Assembly (NCBI GenBank): GCA_017859335.1
Contig: JAFMNH010000012.1
Span: 1-37,453 of the forward strand
From: Rhodothermales bacterium
Lineage (GTDB): Bacteria; Bacteroidota; Rhodothermia; Rhodothermales; UBA10348
Reading direction: 5' to 3'
DNA length: 37,453 nt
Below, in pieces: positions 1 to 8,689 of this stretch. Position 1 is the first letter of the stretch. Every line of letters begins with the position of its first letter. The translations under genes and the position numbers were made by a program. A model generated the notes under the pieces. That model made no database searches. It saw only the letters and a list, made by a program, of their open reading frames with translations, and was not told the DNA's origin.

Positions 1-720
1 CAACCGTTCGTAGTTCTCTTCCGCTTTTTCGAGGCGCTCCTTCTGTCGCGCCCGGATGCTGAGTACAGCGTATTCATAGTACGCATTCATGGCTCCCACC
101 AGCGCATCGTCCGCATACTCCGTGTCATAGAAGCGATCGAACGCAGCCTCATAGGATACCGCTGCGGCGTTGTAGTATTCGCGCCGCTCGTACAACTGCG
201 CCGTGTGGATCTGTTTGCGAGCCAGTTTGCTGCGTAGCTCCGTGATGCGTGCCTGTGCCTCTTCGACCAGGGGACTGGTGCCATACCGCTCGATGAACAG
301 CTGGAACTGCACGATGGCCCGCTCGGTGTCGGTCTGGTCGAGGCGGTAGTTGGGGGAACGGTCGTAATAGGTCATGGCCAGCTCGTATTCAGCATCTGCT
401 ACCCTTGGGTCACTACGGTAGATCTGCATGAATCGCGTGTACTCATTGGCCGCCAGGAGGAATTCCTCGTTTTCCCGATAGGTCCGCGCCAACAGCAGTT
501 GGGCATCTGCGGCCCACTGGTGGGTACGCCCGAAATCGAAGACGCCCTGCAGGTACTCGGTTGCCGTGATGAAATCGCCTGCCTCGTACTCGGCCAGACC
601 CTTGTCGTAGGCTTCCTGCGGCGTGTCATAGCGCACACGACCGCTGCCGGCACAAGCTGAGAGCAGCACGGCGAGCGTCAAGGTCAGCAACAGCGAGGGG
701 ACGGGTTTCAGGTTGCGCAT
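1..720 (-). CDS. bamD: Outer membrane assembly lipoprotein BamD (3'-truncated by window edge)
   Basis: BamD is the TPR lipoprotein of the BAM complex, which inserts beta-barrel proteins into the outer membrane from the periplasmic side. The frame is open for 240 codons from the ATG at 718-720 and runs off the window with no stop, so the C-terminus is missing. The N-terminus is a lipoprotein signal: a Leu-rich segment followed by LLSAC, with the lipidated Cys at residue 23. Behind it come repeated TPR-like helices typical of BamD/YfiO, for example [27 protein letters not shown], and [26 protein letters not shown] split across a helix pair, followed by [14 protein letters not shown]. The family is usually about 230-290 residues, so little should be lost. 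It lies 234 bases downstream of the PBP1-like gene and may have its own promoter there. The family assignment rests on the lipobox plus the TPR pattern; other TPR lipoproteins are less likely. Confidence 0.85.
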   Translation of the reverse strand, partial: MRNLKPVPSLLLTLTLAVLLSACAGSGRVRYDTPQEAYDKGLAEYEAGDFITATEYLQGVFDFGRTHQWAADAQLLLARTYRENEEFLLAANEYTRFMQIYRSDPRVADAEYELAMTYYDRSPNYRLDQTDTERAIVQFQLFIERYGTSPLVEEAQARITELRSKLARKQIHTAQLYERREYYNAAAVSYEAAFDRFYDTEYADDALVGAMNAYYEYAVLSIRARQKERLEKAEENYERL

Positions 721-802
721 TCGAAAGACAATCAGTGGGGATTCGCCCTAGAAAGCATGCACCGTAGGACGATTCGTTGATGCAGCATGTCATGGCCATA
801 AA

Positions 803-924
803 ACAGGCCTGTCCGAGGCCCATGGGCGCCCGTGCGAACAGGACGGCTCATACGGTGGGTCGTGGGAGCTGTTCCTACGGCAGGCACGCCTCGGTCGCCG
901 TGCAGCGCTTGTGCACGGGCGCCC
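803..924. repeat. Inverted repeat and palindromes upstream of bamD
   Basis: GGGCGCCCGTGC at 824-835 and GCACGGGCGCCC at 913-924 are perfect reverse complements, 12 bases each, with a 77-base spacer. ACAGGCCTGT at 803-812 is a separate perfect 10-base palindrome just outside the first arm. All lie in the 234-base space between the end of the PBP1-like gene (955) and the bamD start (720). No T-tract follows either arm, so it does not read as a simple intrinsic terminator. It could form a long RNA stem in the bamD leader, act as a protein site, or be chance in GC-rich DNA. Confidence 0.5.
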
Positions 925-954
925 GCAGGCCAAGTCCATCGGCAATGTCCACCG

Positions 955-2382
955 TCAACGGATCAGGCTCAGTCGGCCATCCCGGTAGCGATGAAAGAAC
1001 AGGCCCTCATTTACATTGCCGCCGTTGAAAGCAATCCGAAGTCCGAACCCCTCATAGGGCGCCATATTCCGGATACGGTCGACCAGGGTTCGGCTGTCTT
1101 CCCGTGTCAATGCGGTAAGGGCGAAGCGGGTCACATCGAACCCGGTTACCCCAAGACGTCCCACTTCCTCACCACTGAGGTCATAGTAACTCCAGCCGAA
1201 CTGCAGGTATGCCTCCGAGTCCACATCGGGATGAAAGTCATTGGCATAGGTCAGGGTGTAGCGGGAAGCGTGGCTTTTCTGGGGCAGATCATGCCACGCA
1301 GCGTTTCCGAGGAGCCGTACGCTCTTTCCGAAGCGATCGAACGTGGATAAAATGCGCCCGGCTGCTTCGGCCGTGTTGCGCGAAGCCATCGGCACGTACA
1401 CGGCTTCAACATGATCGAGCGTGTCTGCCGACAAGGTGTCGGGAAGCCCATACCAATCGGCATCCGAGGAAAGGATACGGATCAGGTTGATGGCAGCCCC
1501 CTGCTCGCTGGCGCCCTCGATGAAGCCATCGGCCAGGCGTTCCCCCACGCCCCGTTCATCGGCAACGGTAAGCACGCCCAGGCTGTCCAGGCGGAGCCCC
1601 AGTGCTGCAAAACGGCCCATTGCACGTCCGCGGGCCCGCATGCTGGGATTGGCTTGAAAGGCAAATTGCCGGCCCTCGGACACGTCCTCGTCCGTGGCCA
1701 TGGGCGCGATGAATACGACGCGCTCTTCATCTGCCTGCTTGGCAGCGGCCACCGCTTCGGCAGAAAACAGGGTGCCGACGATCAGGTCCACCTCTGCCTC
1801 AGCCAATTGGCTGACGGCAGCCGCAGCCCCTTCTGCTCCTCCCCGGATTTCCCTGAAAACCATCTGCACCGGGCGAGCCTGGGCAGTGCGGTTGTGCTCA
1901 TCGACCGCCATGCGGACGCCGTTGAACAGCTGCTGGGATGGGACCCGGTCTGTTTCGGAGAGGGATAGCATGACTCCGAGACGAAGCGCATTGACCCCTG
2001 AGGCCTCCTGTGCTTCCCGGGCCAGCGACGAGAGCGATACCGCCTCGGAGCGATAGGAGGAGCCCGGAAAATCCAGCGCAAATGTCTCGAGAAGGGAATT
2101 CGCATCGTTGAAACGGCCCATGCGGAATGCGGCCTTGGCCGCCATGATCCGGGCGGTGGAAGAGGAGGCGTTGCGGCCGTGATCCAGCTCCACCGCACGA
2201 AACAGATCATAGGCCCGCTGCCACTGATCGCTCTCGAAGGCGGATATGGCCGTAGTCAGCAGGGAGTCCGCCGCAGCGATCCGATCGATGGTCTGGGCGG
2301 AAGCGTTGACGCCTGGCAGTGCGTAGAGCACCAACAGGCCGATGAGCAGCTGGTATGTCCGACGGCGCGGACGCCGCATCAT
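955..2382 (-). CDS. Periplasmic type-1 substrate-binding-like protein with N-terminal TPR-like helices (LpoA / ABC receptor-like)
   Basis: A secreted protein of 475 residues. Residues 1-30 form a signal peptide (RRPRRR, hydrophobic core, cleavage near ASAQ). Residues 35-130 are alpha-helical and TPR-like. From about residue 133 ([10 protein letters not shown]) to the end runs a type-1 periplasmic binding fold, as in branched-chain amino-acid receptors and the penicillin-binding-protein activator Lpo[28 protein letters not shown] and [10 protein letters not shown] are typical strands. No permease or ATPase genes are nearby, so a cell-envelope role like LpoA is as plausible as ligand capture. 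There is no lipobox, unlike LpoA. I chose the ATG at 2382 because it overlaps the guaA stop as ATGA (2382-2379) and gives a clean signal peptide; a longer frame to 2505 would lie inside guaA. It is likely translated with guaA. The ligand is unknown. Confidence 0.75.
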   Translation of the reverse strand: MMRRPRRRTYQLLIGLLVLYALPGVNASAQTIDRIAAADSLLTTAISAFESDQWQRAYDLFRAVELDHGRNASSSTARIMAAKAAFRMGRFNDANSLLETFALDFPGSSYRSEAVSLSSLAREAQEASGVNALRLGVMLSLSETDRVPSQQLFNGVRMAVDEHNRTAQARPVQMVFREIRGGAEGAAAAVSQLAEAEVDLIVGTLFSAEAVAAAKQADEERVVFIAPMATDEDVSEGRQFAFQANPSMRARGRAMGRFAALGLRLDSLGVLTVADERGVGERLADGFIEGASEQGAAINLIRILSSDADWYGLPDTLSADTLDHVEAVYVPMASRNTAEAAGRILSTFDRFGKSVRLLGNAAWHDLPQKSHASRYTLTYANDFHPDVDSEAYLQFGWSYYDLSGEEVGRLGVTGFDVTRFALTALTREDSRTLVDRIRNMAPYEGFGLRIAFNGGNVNEGLFFHRYRDGRLSLIR

Positions 2383-3947
2383 TCCCACTCGATGGTTGCC
2401 GGGGGCTTCGAGCTGATATCGTATACCGTCCGGTTGATGCCGCGGATCTCGTTGACGATGCGGTTGGAGACATGCGCCAGAAAGTCGTTCGGCAGGCGGG
2501 ACCAATCAGCCGTCATGCCGTCCACGCTCGTCACCGCGCGAAGGGCGCAGACATTCTCATAGGTCCGTTCATCGCCCATGACACCGACGGTCTGCACGGG
2601 AAGCAGAACGGCAAAGGCCTGCCACACATCGTCATACAAGTTCCACTTGCGCAGTTCTGAGATGAAGATATCATCTGCCTCCTGCAACAGGGCCACATCC
2701 CCACGGGATACCGGACCCAGAATCCGAATGCCCAGGCCAGGACCTGGGAATGGGTGACGCCCGACGATTTCCTCAGGCACATCCAACAGGCGCCCGATGG
2801 CACGCACCTCGTCCTTGAAGAGCTCCCGGAACGGCTCGACCACTTCGAACTCCATTTCCTCGGGCAGACCACCCACATTGTGGTGCGTCTTGATGGTTGC
2901 CGAAGGCCCTTTGAACGATACACTCTCGATGACATCAGGATAGAGCGTGCCCTGGGCAAGGAACTTGGGTTTGGCACCCAGTTCATCGATGATGTCCGCC
3001 TTGGCATTATCAAACACCTCGACAAAGGTATTTCCGATAATGACCCGCTTCTTTTCAGGGTCCACGACCCCTTCAAGCCGGTCCAGGAACAGGTCGCTGG
3101 CATCGATGGCCTTGAGGCGGATGTGGTAGTGGTCGCGGAAGGTCTTCTGGACCTGTTCCCATTCGCCTTTGCGCAGGAGACCGTTGTTGACGAAGATGCA
3201 CGTCAACTGGTCGCCGATGGCCTCGTGCAGCAATACGGCCGCCACAGAGGAGTCGACCCCGCCGGACAGTCCCAGGATGACGTGATCGTCGCCTACCTGG
3301 GCCCGGATCTCTTCCTTCTTTTCCTCGATGAAGGATGCTGCGGACCAGTCCCCGTCGCAGCCGCAGATACCAATCACGAAGTTGCGGATGATCTCTGGGC
3401 CGTGCGGCGTGTGGTGCACTTCCGGGTGGAACTGTACGCCATAGAGGTGCCTGTCCGAAGAGCGGACCGCCGCGATCGGGGCGTTTTCCGTGTGTGCAAT
3501 GATCTCGAAACCATCCGGCAGCTTCGTCAGATGGTCCCCGTGGCTCATCCATACCTGGCTGCCTTCGGGAATGCCTTCAAAGAGCGGGTTGGATGTGTTG
3601 GTTTCCACCGCGGCGCGACCGAACTCCCGCTTGGAGGCCGACTGTACCTGACCCCCGAGGGCATGGGCCATGACCTGCAAGCCGTAGCAGATGCCGAAAA
3701 CCGGTACATCGGAGCCATCCTCGCGCTTCAGTTCCAGCAGGGCAGGGTCCATTTGGGGCGCTCCTTCATCGTAGACAGAGGATGGCCCGCCGGACAGGAT
3801 GATACCGTGCGGATTCAGGGCCGCGACCTCTTCCACCGGAAGCGTACACGGCCAGATTTCAGAATAGACTCCGGCCTCCCGAACCCGTCGCGCAATCAAC
3901 TGGGTGAATTGCGATCCGAAATCCAGGATGACGATGCGCTGATGCAT
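2379..3947 (-). CDS. guaA: GMP synthase (glutamine-hydrolysing)
   Basis: Converts XMP, ATP and glutamine to GMP in the cytoplasm, the last step of guanine nucleotide synthesis. The 522 residues match the full-length two-domain enzyme. The N-terminal class I glutamine amidotransferase starts with [19 protein letters not shown]. Its catalytic triad is visible: Cys87 in FGICYGLQ, and His174/Glu176 in VQFHPEV. The synthetase domain carries the pyrophosphate loop [10 protein letters not shown] (residues 225-234) and ends in the usual dimerisation domain with [11 protein letters not shown], the standard GuaA terminus. It lies 11 bases downstream of gcvH and overlaps the next gene by four bases, so it sits within an operon-like run. 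No feature of a guanine riboswitch was seen in the short upstream gap. Assignment is secure. Confidence 0.98.
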   Translation of the reverse strand: MHQRIVILDFGSQFTQLIARRVREAGVYSEIWPCTLPVEEVAALNPHGIILSGGPSSVYDEGAPQMDPALLELKREDGSDVPVFGICYGLQVMAHALGGQVQSASKREFGRAAVETNTSNPLFEGIPEGSQVWMSHGDHLTKLPDGFEIIAHTENAPIAAVRSSDRHLYGVQFHPEVHHTPHGPEIIRNFVIGICGCDGDWSAASFIEEKKEEIRAQVGDDHVILGLSGGVDSSVAAVLLHEAIGDQLTCIFVNNGLLRKGEWEQVQKTFRDHYHIRLKAIDASDLFLDRLEGVVDPEKKRVIIGNTFVEVFDNAKADIIDELGAKPKFLAQGTLYPDVIESVSFKGPSATIKTHHNVGGLPEEMEFEVVEPFRELFKDEVRAIGRLLDVPEEIVGRHPFPGPGLGIRILGPVSRGDVALLQEADDIFISELRKWNLYDDVWQAFAVLLPVQTVGVMGDERTYENVCALRAVTSVDGMTADWSRLPNDFLAHVSNRIVNEIRGINRTVYDISSKPPATIEWE

Positions 3948-3958
3948 GTAGCTGTGGT

Positions 3959-4339
3959 CTATTTGCCAACCATGTCGGCGTATTCGGCAGCAGAGAGCAG
4001 TCCGTCCACTTCGGAGGCGTCATCGATGGTGATCTTGATGAGCCATCCGTCGCCATACGGGTCGTTGTTCACGGCCTCGGGCGCATCTTCGAGGTCCTCG
4101 TTGAACGCCGTCACAGTACCCGCAACCGGCATGAACAGTTCGGACACGGTCTTGACTGCTTCGATCGTTCCGAAGACACCGTCGGCCTCGACCGTCTCAT
4201 CCAGGGTATCGACGTCAACAAAGACGATGTCGCCCAGCTCGGACTGCGCAAAATCAGTGATGCCCACGGTGCCCGTGGAACCATCCACCTTCAGCCATTC
4301 GTGGTCCTTCGTGTAATACAGGCCGTCAGGAAATTGCAT
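3959..4339 (-). CDS. gcvH: Glycine cleavage system H protein
   Basis: Lipoyl carrier of the glycine cleavage system, shuttling the aminomethyl group between the P, T and L proteins in the cytoplasm. It has 126 residues, normal for the family. The lipoylation site is Lys63 in [17 protein letters not shown], and the N-terminal [13 protein letters not shown] and [17 protein letters not shown] segments are diagnostic. The start ATG at 4337-4339 lies inside the 3' end of accC (14-base overlap), suggesting translational coupling. Finding gcvH between accC and guaA, without gcvP or gcvT nearby, is a little unusual; a common theme is lipoyl/biotinyl carrier domains and one-carbon or acyl metabolism. 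GcvH can also serve as a donor for lipoate transfer, which might explain expression with fatty-acid genes, but that is inference. Confidence 0.97.
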   Translation of the reverse strand: MQFPDGLYYTKDHEWLKVDGSTGTVGITDFAQSELGDIVFVDVDTLDETVEADGVFGTIEAVKTVSELFMPVAGTVTAFNEDLEDAPEAVNNDPYGDGWLIKITIDDASEVDGLLSAAEYADMVGK

Positions 4340-5687
4340 CTTCTTCTAACTCCTGGAGGGTGAAAGATTCGAGGAAGCGGGTGTCGAAATCACCCTTGAT
4401 GAAACGTTCGTCCCGCAGAAGCTGCTGGTGGAACGGAATCGTGGTCTTCACACCTTCGATGACGAACTCATCGAGGGCCCGAAGCATTTTCTGGATGGCC
4501 AGGTCCCGCGTGCGAGCCCGCACGATGAGCTTGGCAATCATGGAATCGTAATGGGGCGGAATCAGGTATCCCGTATACACATGCGTATCCACACGCACAC
4601 CGTGTCCACCCGGCGGATGGAAGGTGGTGATGGTGCCCGGAGAGGGCGAGAAGTTGCGGAACGGATCTTCGGCATTGATACGACACTCGATGGCGTGGCC
4701 ATCGATCCTGATGTCGCGCTCGCGGACGTTCTCTCCCATGGCCACTCGGATCTGGTATTCAACCAGGTCGCAATCGGCCACTTCTTCCGTAACCGGGTGC
4801 TCGACCTGGATACGCGTGTTCATCTCCATGAAGTAGAAGTTGCCCTGGCTGTCGAGCAGGAACTCGACCGTGGCAGCGCCTTCGTAATTGACCGCTTTTG
4901 CTCCTTTGATGGCCGCCTCGCCCATGGCGGCGCGCAGCTCCGCGTCCACAACGGGCGAAGGCGATTCTTCCAGAAGTTTCTGGTGACGGCGCTGGATGGA
5001 GCACTCGCGTTCGCCAAAGTGGATGACGTTGCCTTTGCCGTCACCCAGGATCTGGATCTCGACGTGCCGTGGCCCGGTCACGAACTTCTCGACGTAGCAT
5101 CCACCGTTACCAAAGGCAGCTTCTGCCTCGTTGCTGGCCGTATTGAATTGCTTTTCGAACTCCTCGGACTTCCAGACGACGCGCATACCCTTGCCACCGC
5201 CACCGGCGCTGGCCTTGATCATGACCGGATAGCCCATCTCATCGGCCAGCTTCTTGCCCGCTTTTGCGGTGGGGACCTCACCATCCGAGCCTGGAACGAC
5301 CGGGACGCCTGCCTTCGCCATCGTATCCTTGGCCAGGCTCTTGTCGCCCATCATCCGGATCGTTTCCGGATTGGGACCGATGAACTTGATGTCATGGTCC
5401 TGGCAGATGGCGGAGAAGTCCGCATTCTCGGCCAGGAAACCATATCCGGGGTGAATGGCGTCTGCGCCCGTCACCTCCGCAGCCGCAATGATGCGGTCGA
5501 AACGCAAGTAGGAGTCGCGTCCGGCAGGGGGACCGATGCAGACGGCCTCGTCGGCAAAACGTACATGCAGCGAATCCCGGTCGGCCGTCGAATAGACAGC
5601 CACCGTTTCCAAACCCATTTCATGACAGGTTCGGATGATGCGCAGGGCAATCTCACCGCGGTTGGCAATAAGGACTTTCTTGATCAC
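4326..5687 (-). CDS. accC: Acetyl-CoA carboxylase, biotin carboxylase subunit
   Basis: Carboxylates the biotin on AccB using ATP and bicarbonate, the first half-reaction of malonyl-CoA synthesis for fatty acids. It has 453 residues, the usual AccC length of about 450. The N-terminus [20 protein letters not shown] is canonical. The ATP-grasp domain has the glycine loop [12 protein letters not shown], and the metal/biotin site [16 protein letters not shown] is intact. The start codon is GTG (5685-5687). The gene sits 14 bases behind accB and its 3' end overlaps gcvH. The accB-accC order is the common bacterial arrangement; accA and accD are not in this window. Confidence 0.97.
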   Translation of the reverse strand: MIKKVLIANRGEIALRIIRTCHEMGLETVAVYSTADRDSLHVRFADEAVCIGPPAGRDSYLRFDRIIAAAEVTGADAIHPGYGFLAENADFSAICQDHDIKFIGPNPETIRMMGDKSLAKDTMAKAGVPVVPGSDGEVPTAKAGKKLADEMGYPVMIKASAGGGGKGMRVVWKSEEFEKQFNTASNEAEAAFGNGGCYVEKFVTGPRHVEIQILGDGKGNVIHFGERECSIQRRHQKLLEESPSPVVDAELRAAMGEAAIKGAKAVNYEGAATVEFLLDSQGNFYFMEMNTRIQVEHPVTEEVADCDLVEYQIRVAMGENVRERDIRIDGHAIECRINAEDPFRNFSPSPGTITTFHPPGGHGVRVDTHVYTGYLIPPHYDSMIAKLIVRARTRDLAIQKMLRALDEFVIEGVKTTIPFHQQLLRDERFIKGDFDTRFLESFTLQELEEDAIS

Positions 5688-5701
5688 AGGGACGGGGGCG
5701 C

Positions 5702-6172
5702 TCAGCTAGGATCGACAACAAAAAGCGGCTGGTCGAACTCGACCGGCGTGGCGTTGTCCACCAGGATGGCCGTGACCGTACCGGAGACTTCGCTCTCGAT
5801 CTCATTCATGAGCTTCATGGCTTCGATGATGCACAGCGTATCTCCCGCGGTGACCTTCTGCCCTACCTTCACGAACGGATCGGAATCCGGATTAGGGGCG
5901 GCATAGAACGTGCCTACAATGGGGGCCCGCACTTCTGTGCCCGACGGATTGGATGCTTCGGGGACCGCAGCTACCGGTGCTTCCACAGCGGGTGCTGCTG
6001 CAGGAGCAGGCATCGCGGCCGGTGGGGGAGCGGTGGCATAGGTGACCTGTGGCGCTTGAACGGGGGCATGCTTGCGGATGACCAGGCGCAAGTCCTCTTC
6101 TTCGATCTCTACCTCGGATACGTCGCACTCGGCTACCAGCTCGAGCACTTCTCGAAGGTGTTTCAGATCCAT
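5702..6172 (-). CDS. accB: Acetyl-CoA carboxylase, biotin carboxyl carrier protein
   Basis: Carries biotin between biotin carboxylase and carboxyltransferase in acetyl-CoA carboxylase. It has 156 residues with the standard layout: an N-terminal region starting [17 protein letters not shown], an Ala/Pro-rich flexible linker at about residues 36-78, and a biotinyl domain with the canonical [15 protein letters not shown]. The biotinylated lysine is Lys120. An AGAGG sequence sits about seven bases upstream of the ATG at 6172, a good Shine-Dalgarno-like signal. It is 73 bases downstream of efp and 14 bases upstream of accC. The efp-accB-accC order is widespread in bacteria. Confidence 0.97.
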   Translation of the reverse strand: MDLKHLREVLELVAECDVSEVEIEEEDLRLVIRKHAPVQAPQVTYATAPPPAAMPAPAAAPAVEAPVAAVPEASNPSGTEVRAPIVGTFYAAPNPDSDPFVKVGQKVTAGDTLCIIEAMKLMNEIESEVSGTVTAILVDNATPVEFDQPLFVVDPS

Positions 6173-6245
6173 GTGGATTCCTCTCGCTTCTGTGGGTGCG
6201 AAGACGACGATGGACGCCCTTGGGGAGGCGCCCGACGTGCCGGGG

Positions 6246-6815
6246 TCAGGCAGTGCTGACCCGCGTAATGTACTCTCCCCGATCCGTATTAACCCGGATA
6301 ACGTCGCCCTCGTTGATGAAGAGCGGGACCTGGACCGTCGCGCCGCTTTCCAGCGTGGCTGGCTTGGTGGCTCCGGTTGCCGTATCTCCTTTGAGACCGG
6401 GATCGCACTGGGTCACAAGCAGCTCCACTGCATTCGGGATCTCGGTGGTCAGAGGCTGTTCCGTCTCGGCATGCATCAGGATGTCGATGTTGGCCCCTTC
6501 CTTGATGAATTCCCGACCCTGGACGGCACTGACGGGCAGGTTGATCTGCTCGTACGTGTCCGTATCCATGAAATGCAGGCCCAGATCATCCTCGTAGAGG
6601 AACTGGAATGAACGGCGCTCAACGCGCACTTCATCCACTTTTTCGCCCGCACGGAAGGTGTTGTCCACCACCTTGCCATTGGCCACGTTCTTGAGTTTGG
6701 TACGCACGAATGCGCCGCCTTTGCCGGGTTTCACGTGCTGGAACTCGACAATGGACCAGATGCCATTGTTCCACTCCATCGTGAAGCCATTCCGGAAATC
6801 ACTTGTATCGGCCAT
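6246..6815 (-). CDS. efp: Translation elongation factor P
   Basis: EF-P enters the ribosomal E site and relieves stalling at consecutive prolines. It has 189 residues, normal length. The tip loop of domain I reads [16 protein letters not shown], with Lys32 at the position that is post-translationally modified in many bacteria; this is the lysine-type rather than arginine-type EF-P. The C-terminal part with [22 protein letters not shown] is a strong signature, though here CDPGLKGD. It heads an operon-like run with accB and accC and has a well-matched promoter about 50 bases upstream. EF-P should matter here, since several proteins in the window have long poly-Pro stretches, such as the linker of the gene at 10921. 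Confidence 0.97.
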   Translation of the reverse strand: MADTSDFRNGFTMEWNNGIWSIVEFQHVKPGKGGAFVRTKLKNVANGKVVDNTFRAGEKVDEVRVERRSFQFLYEDDLGLHFMDTDTYEQINLPVSAVQGREFIKEGANIDILMHAETEQPLTTEIPNAVELLVTQCDPGLKGDTATGATKPATLESGATVQVPLFINEGDVIRVNTDRGEYITRVSTA

Positions 6816-6863
6816 GGAAAATACCGGGCGTCACTATGTGTTTTGAAAAACGGGTAGAAAGGA

Positions 6864-6895
6864 CAAATATACCCTGTCAGTCCGTGGCGAGTCAA
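6864..6895 (-). promoter_or_regulatory. Bacteroidota-type promoter for the efp-accB-accC run
   Basis: On the minus strand TATATTTG (6871-6864) matches the Bacteroidota -7 consensus TAnnTTTG exactly, and TTG (6895-6893) lies 21 bases upstream, the spacing expected for the -33 element. The inferred transcript would start about 40 bases before the efp ATG. It falls in the otherwise empty 162-base gap between the aldehyde dehydrogenase stop and efp. Confidence 0.75.
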
Positions 6896-6977
6896 TTTGG
6901 AGATGCGAAGATCCGTGGGATTGGATCGAGACTCCTGTGAGGGGTGTGATCAGCGAGGCGGACTGCCCGGTGACCCG

Positions 6978-8606
6978 TCAATCCTTGCGGTACCGCGACG
7001 TGAGGGCATCGATTTCTTCCGGGGGCAGGGTTGTGCCTGCCGACGGGTCTGCAGGCTTTTCGGAAGGACCCGGCTCCCGCGCTGGGCGCGCAGCCGCTGC
7101 GCTTGCACGCTTACCACTGGTGCGCTCCCTGAGACGGGCATCGACAGCGTCCATCCAGGCAGCGGCGGGGGTGTGCTGTTCTTTTGGAGCGATCGATTCC
7201 GGAAGGCGCGCATGCTCTCGAGGCAGGGATGCTGGCTCCTTGCGCGAGTGTTGCGGCGCATGGATAGGATTGGTCTCGAAAGCCACCCGTTTGATGTTGA
7301 TCAGGTGCAGCGGGGAAATGTTGTCCCCCGTTATGGATCCGCCGATGGTACCAGGGCCCAGGGTCATGGCCGGAAACAGGGCGGTCGTATACCCCACCGA
7401 TCCCAACGCGCACACCGAATTGACGACGATGCGCATGGCCGGCTTCTGCAGTGCGAACTCCCGGATGATCCGGTCGCTGCTGGCGTGTATCCCCAGCGTG
7501 TGACCGATCCCGCCAAAGTCCAGGATGGCCTTGCATCGTTCGCATCCGGCCTGCCAGCCATCCTCGATATAGAGGCTCAGGATAGGAGAGAGCGTTTCCA
7601 TCGAAAGCGGCTCCTGCTTGCCCACCTCGAAAACCTCGGCAACCAGTGCGCGGGTCTTATCGGGTACCTGGAAACCAGCCGCACGGGCAATCTCGGCCGG
7701 CGCTTTGCCCACTTGCTGGATGTTCAGTCGTCCGTCGGGCACCGCATACCGGCGGAGCATGCCGGCCTCGGTCGCGTCCAGGAAATACGCTCCCTCGGCC
7801 TTCAGGGCCTCTTTCAATCGGGCCAACACAGGTTGGTCCGCCACGATGCTGCGCTCGGTCGAGCACAGCGTTCCCCAGTCAAAGGACACCCCGTACAGGA
7901 TATCCGCGGCGGCTTTCTTTACGTCAGCCGTTCGGTCGACGTACACGGGCACATTACCTGAGCCCACACCGAAGGCTGGTTTTCCTTTGGAATAGGCCGC
8001 CTTGACCATGGCGGAACCGCCCGTGGCGAGGATAACATCGGTTTCCGGATCGCCCATGAGCGCATGGGTACCCTCGACCGAAATTTCGGTCATGCAGGCA
8101 AAGAGTCCTTCCGGAGCGCCGGCGCGGTACGCCGCCGTGGCGACGACCCGCAGCGCTTCCAGCGTGCATTCCCGGGCCCGCGGATGGGGGCTGAGGACGA
8201 TGCCGCAACGGGCTTTCGCTGCAATGATGGCCTTGTACATGGCCGTCGACGTGGGATTGGTCGACGGGACGAGGGCAGCCACGATGCCCATCGGGTTGGC
8301 CACCTCCCAGACGCGTCCATCGTCCGTTGTGTCGATGATGCCACACGTCTTCATGCCATGCATGCGCTCGGCCAGCGTACGCGTGGCAAACAGGTTCTTC
8401 TGGATCTTCGACTCCACGCGTCCAAACCCGGTCTCGTCGACAGCCATCATGGCCAGGCGTTCAGAGGCATCGACGCCGGCTCGAACCATGGCCTGCACAA
8501 TGGCATCCACCTTTTCCTGATCGAAGGTGTGGTAGGTATTCCATGCTGCCCGCGCCTTGCGCAGCAGCGTTCGTGCCTGCTGTATGGAGTGAAGATCCTG
8601 GTCCAT
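6978..8606 (-). CDS. Acylating (CoA-dependent) aldehyde dehydrogenase with C-terminal extension
   Basis: An AdhE-N-terminal/EutE/PduP-like aldehyde dehydrogenase that would interconvert an aldehyde, NAD and CoA with acyl-CoA and NADH. The core runs to about residue 455. Visible signatures are [19 protein letters not shown] (the family's NP.G.i....P.TNP motif), [21 protein letters not shown], and [14 protein letters not shown] with the catalytic Cys248 from the chosen start. After the core there are about 85 extra residues: a short helix-like [15 protein letters not shown], an Ala/Pro/Arg-rich linker, and a terminal [16 protein letters not shown] chose ATG 8606 rather than 8645 because homology-like sequence begins there ([12 protein letters not shown]). 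No alcohol dehydrogenase or microcompartment shell gene is adjacent. The substrate cannot be read from the sequence; acetaldehyde or propionaldehyde is likeliest. Confidence 0.85.
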   Translation of the reverse strand: MDQDLHSIQQARTLLRKARAAWNTYHTFDQEKVDAIVQAMVRAGVDASERLAMMAVDETGFGRVESKIQKNLFATRTLAERMHGMKTCGIIDTTDDGRVWEVANPMGIVAALVPSTNPTSTAMYKAIIAAKARCGIVLSPHPRARECTLEALRVVATAAYRAGAPEGLFACMTEISVEGTHALMGDPETDVILATGGSAMVKAAYSKGKPAFGVGSGNVPVYVDRTADVKKAAADILYGVSFDWGTLCSTERSIVADQPVLARLKEALKAEGAYFLDATEAGMLRRYAVPDGRLNIQQVGKAPAEIARAAGFQVPDKTRALVAEVFEVGKQEPLSMETLSPILSLYIEDGWQAGCERCKAILDFGGIGHTLGIHASSDRIIREFALQKPAMRIVVNSVCALGSVGYTTALFPAMTLGPGTIGGSITGDNISPLHLINIKRVAFETNPIHAPQHSRKEPASLPREHARLPESIAPKEQHTPAAAWMDAVDARLRERTSGKRASAAAARPAREPGPSEKPADPSAGTTLPPEEIDALTSRYRKD

Positions 8607-8689
8607 GCCTGCAATATGGGACCGCGGCACCGGGCATACAAGCACCCCGTTCAGATGACCAGTTCGGTCATGGCCGTTCCGGTCTCGTT

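Noticed and set aside
2383-2505. Upstream extension of the PBP1-like gene to an ATG at 2505
   Set aside because: The added residues lie inside guaA and would bury the signal peptide; the ATGA overlap start is better supported.
2754-4316. Long plus-strand open frame of 520 codons opposite guaA and gcvH
   Set aside because: It lies antisense to two certain genes and its product is low in recognisable structure. It is a codon-bias shadow in GC-rich DNA.
4428-5906. Plus-strand open frame of 492 codons opposite accC and accB
   Set aside because: Antisense to clear acetyl-CoA carboxylase subunits with intact motifs; no domain or signal is seen.
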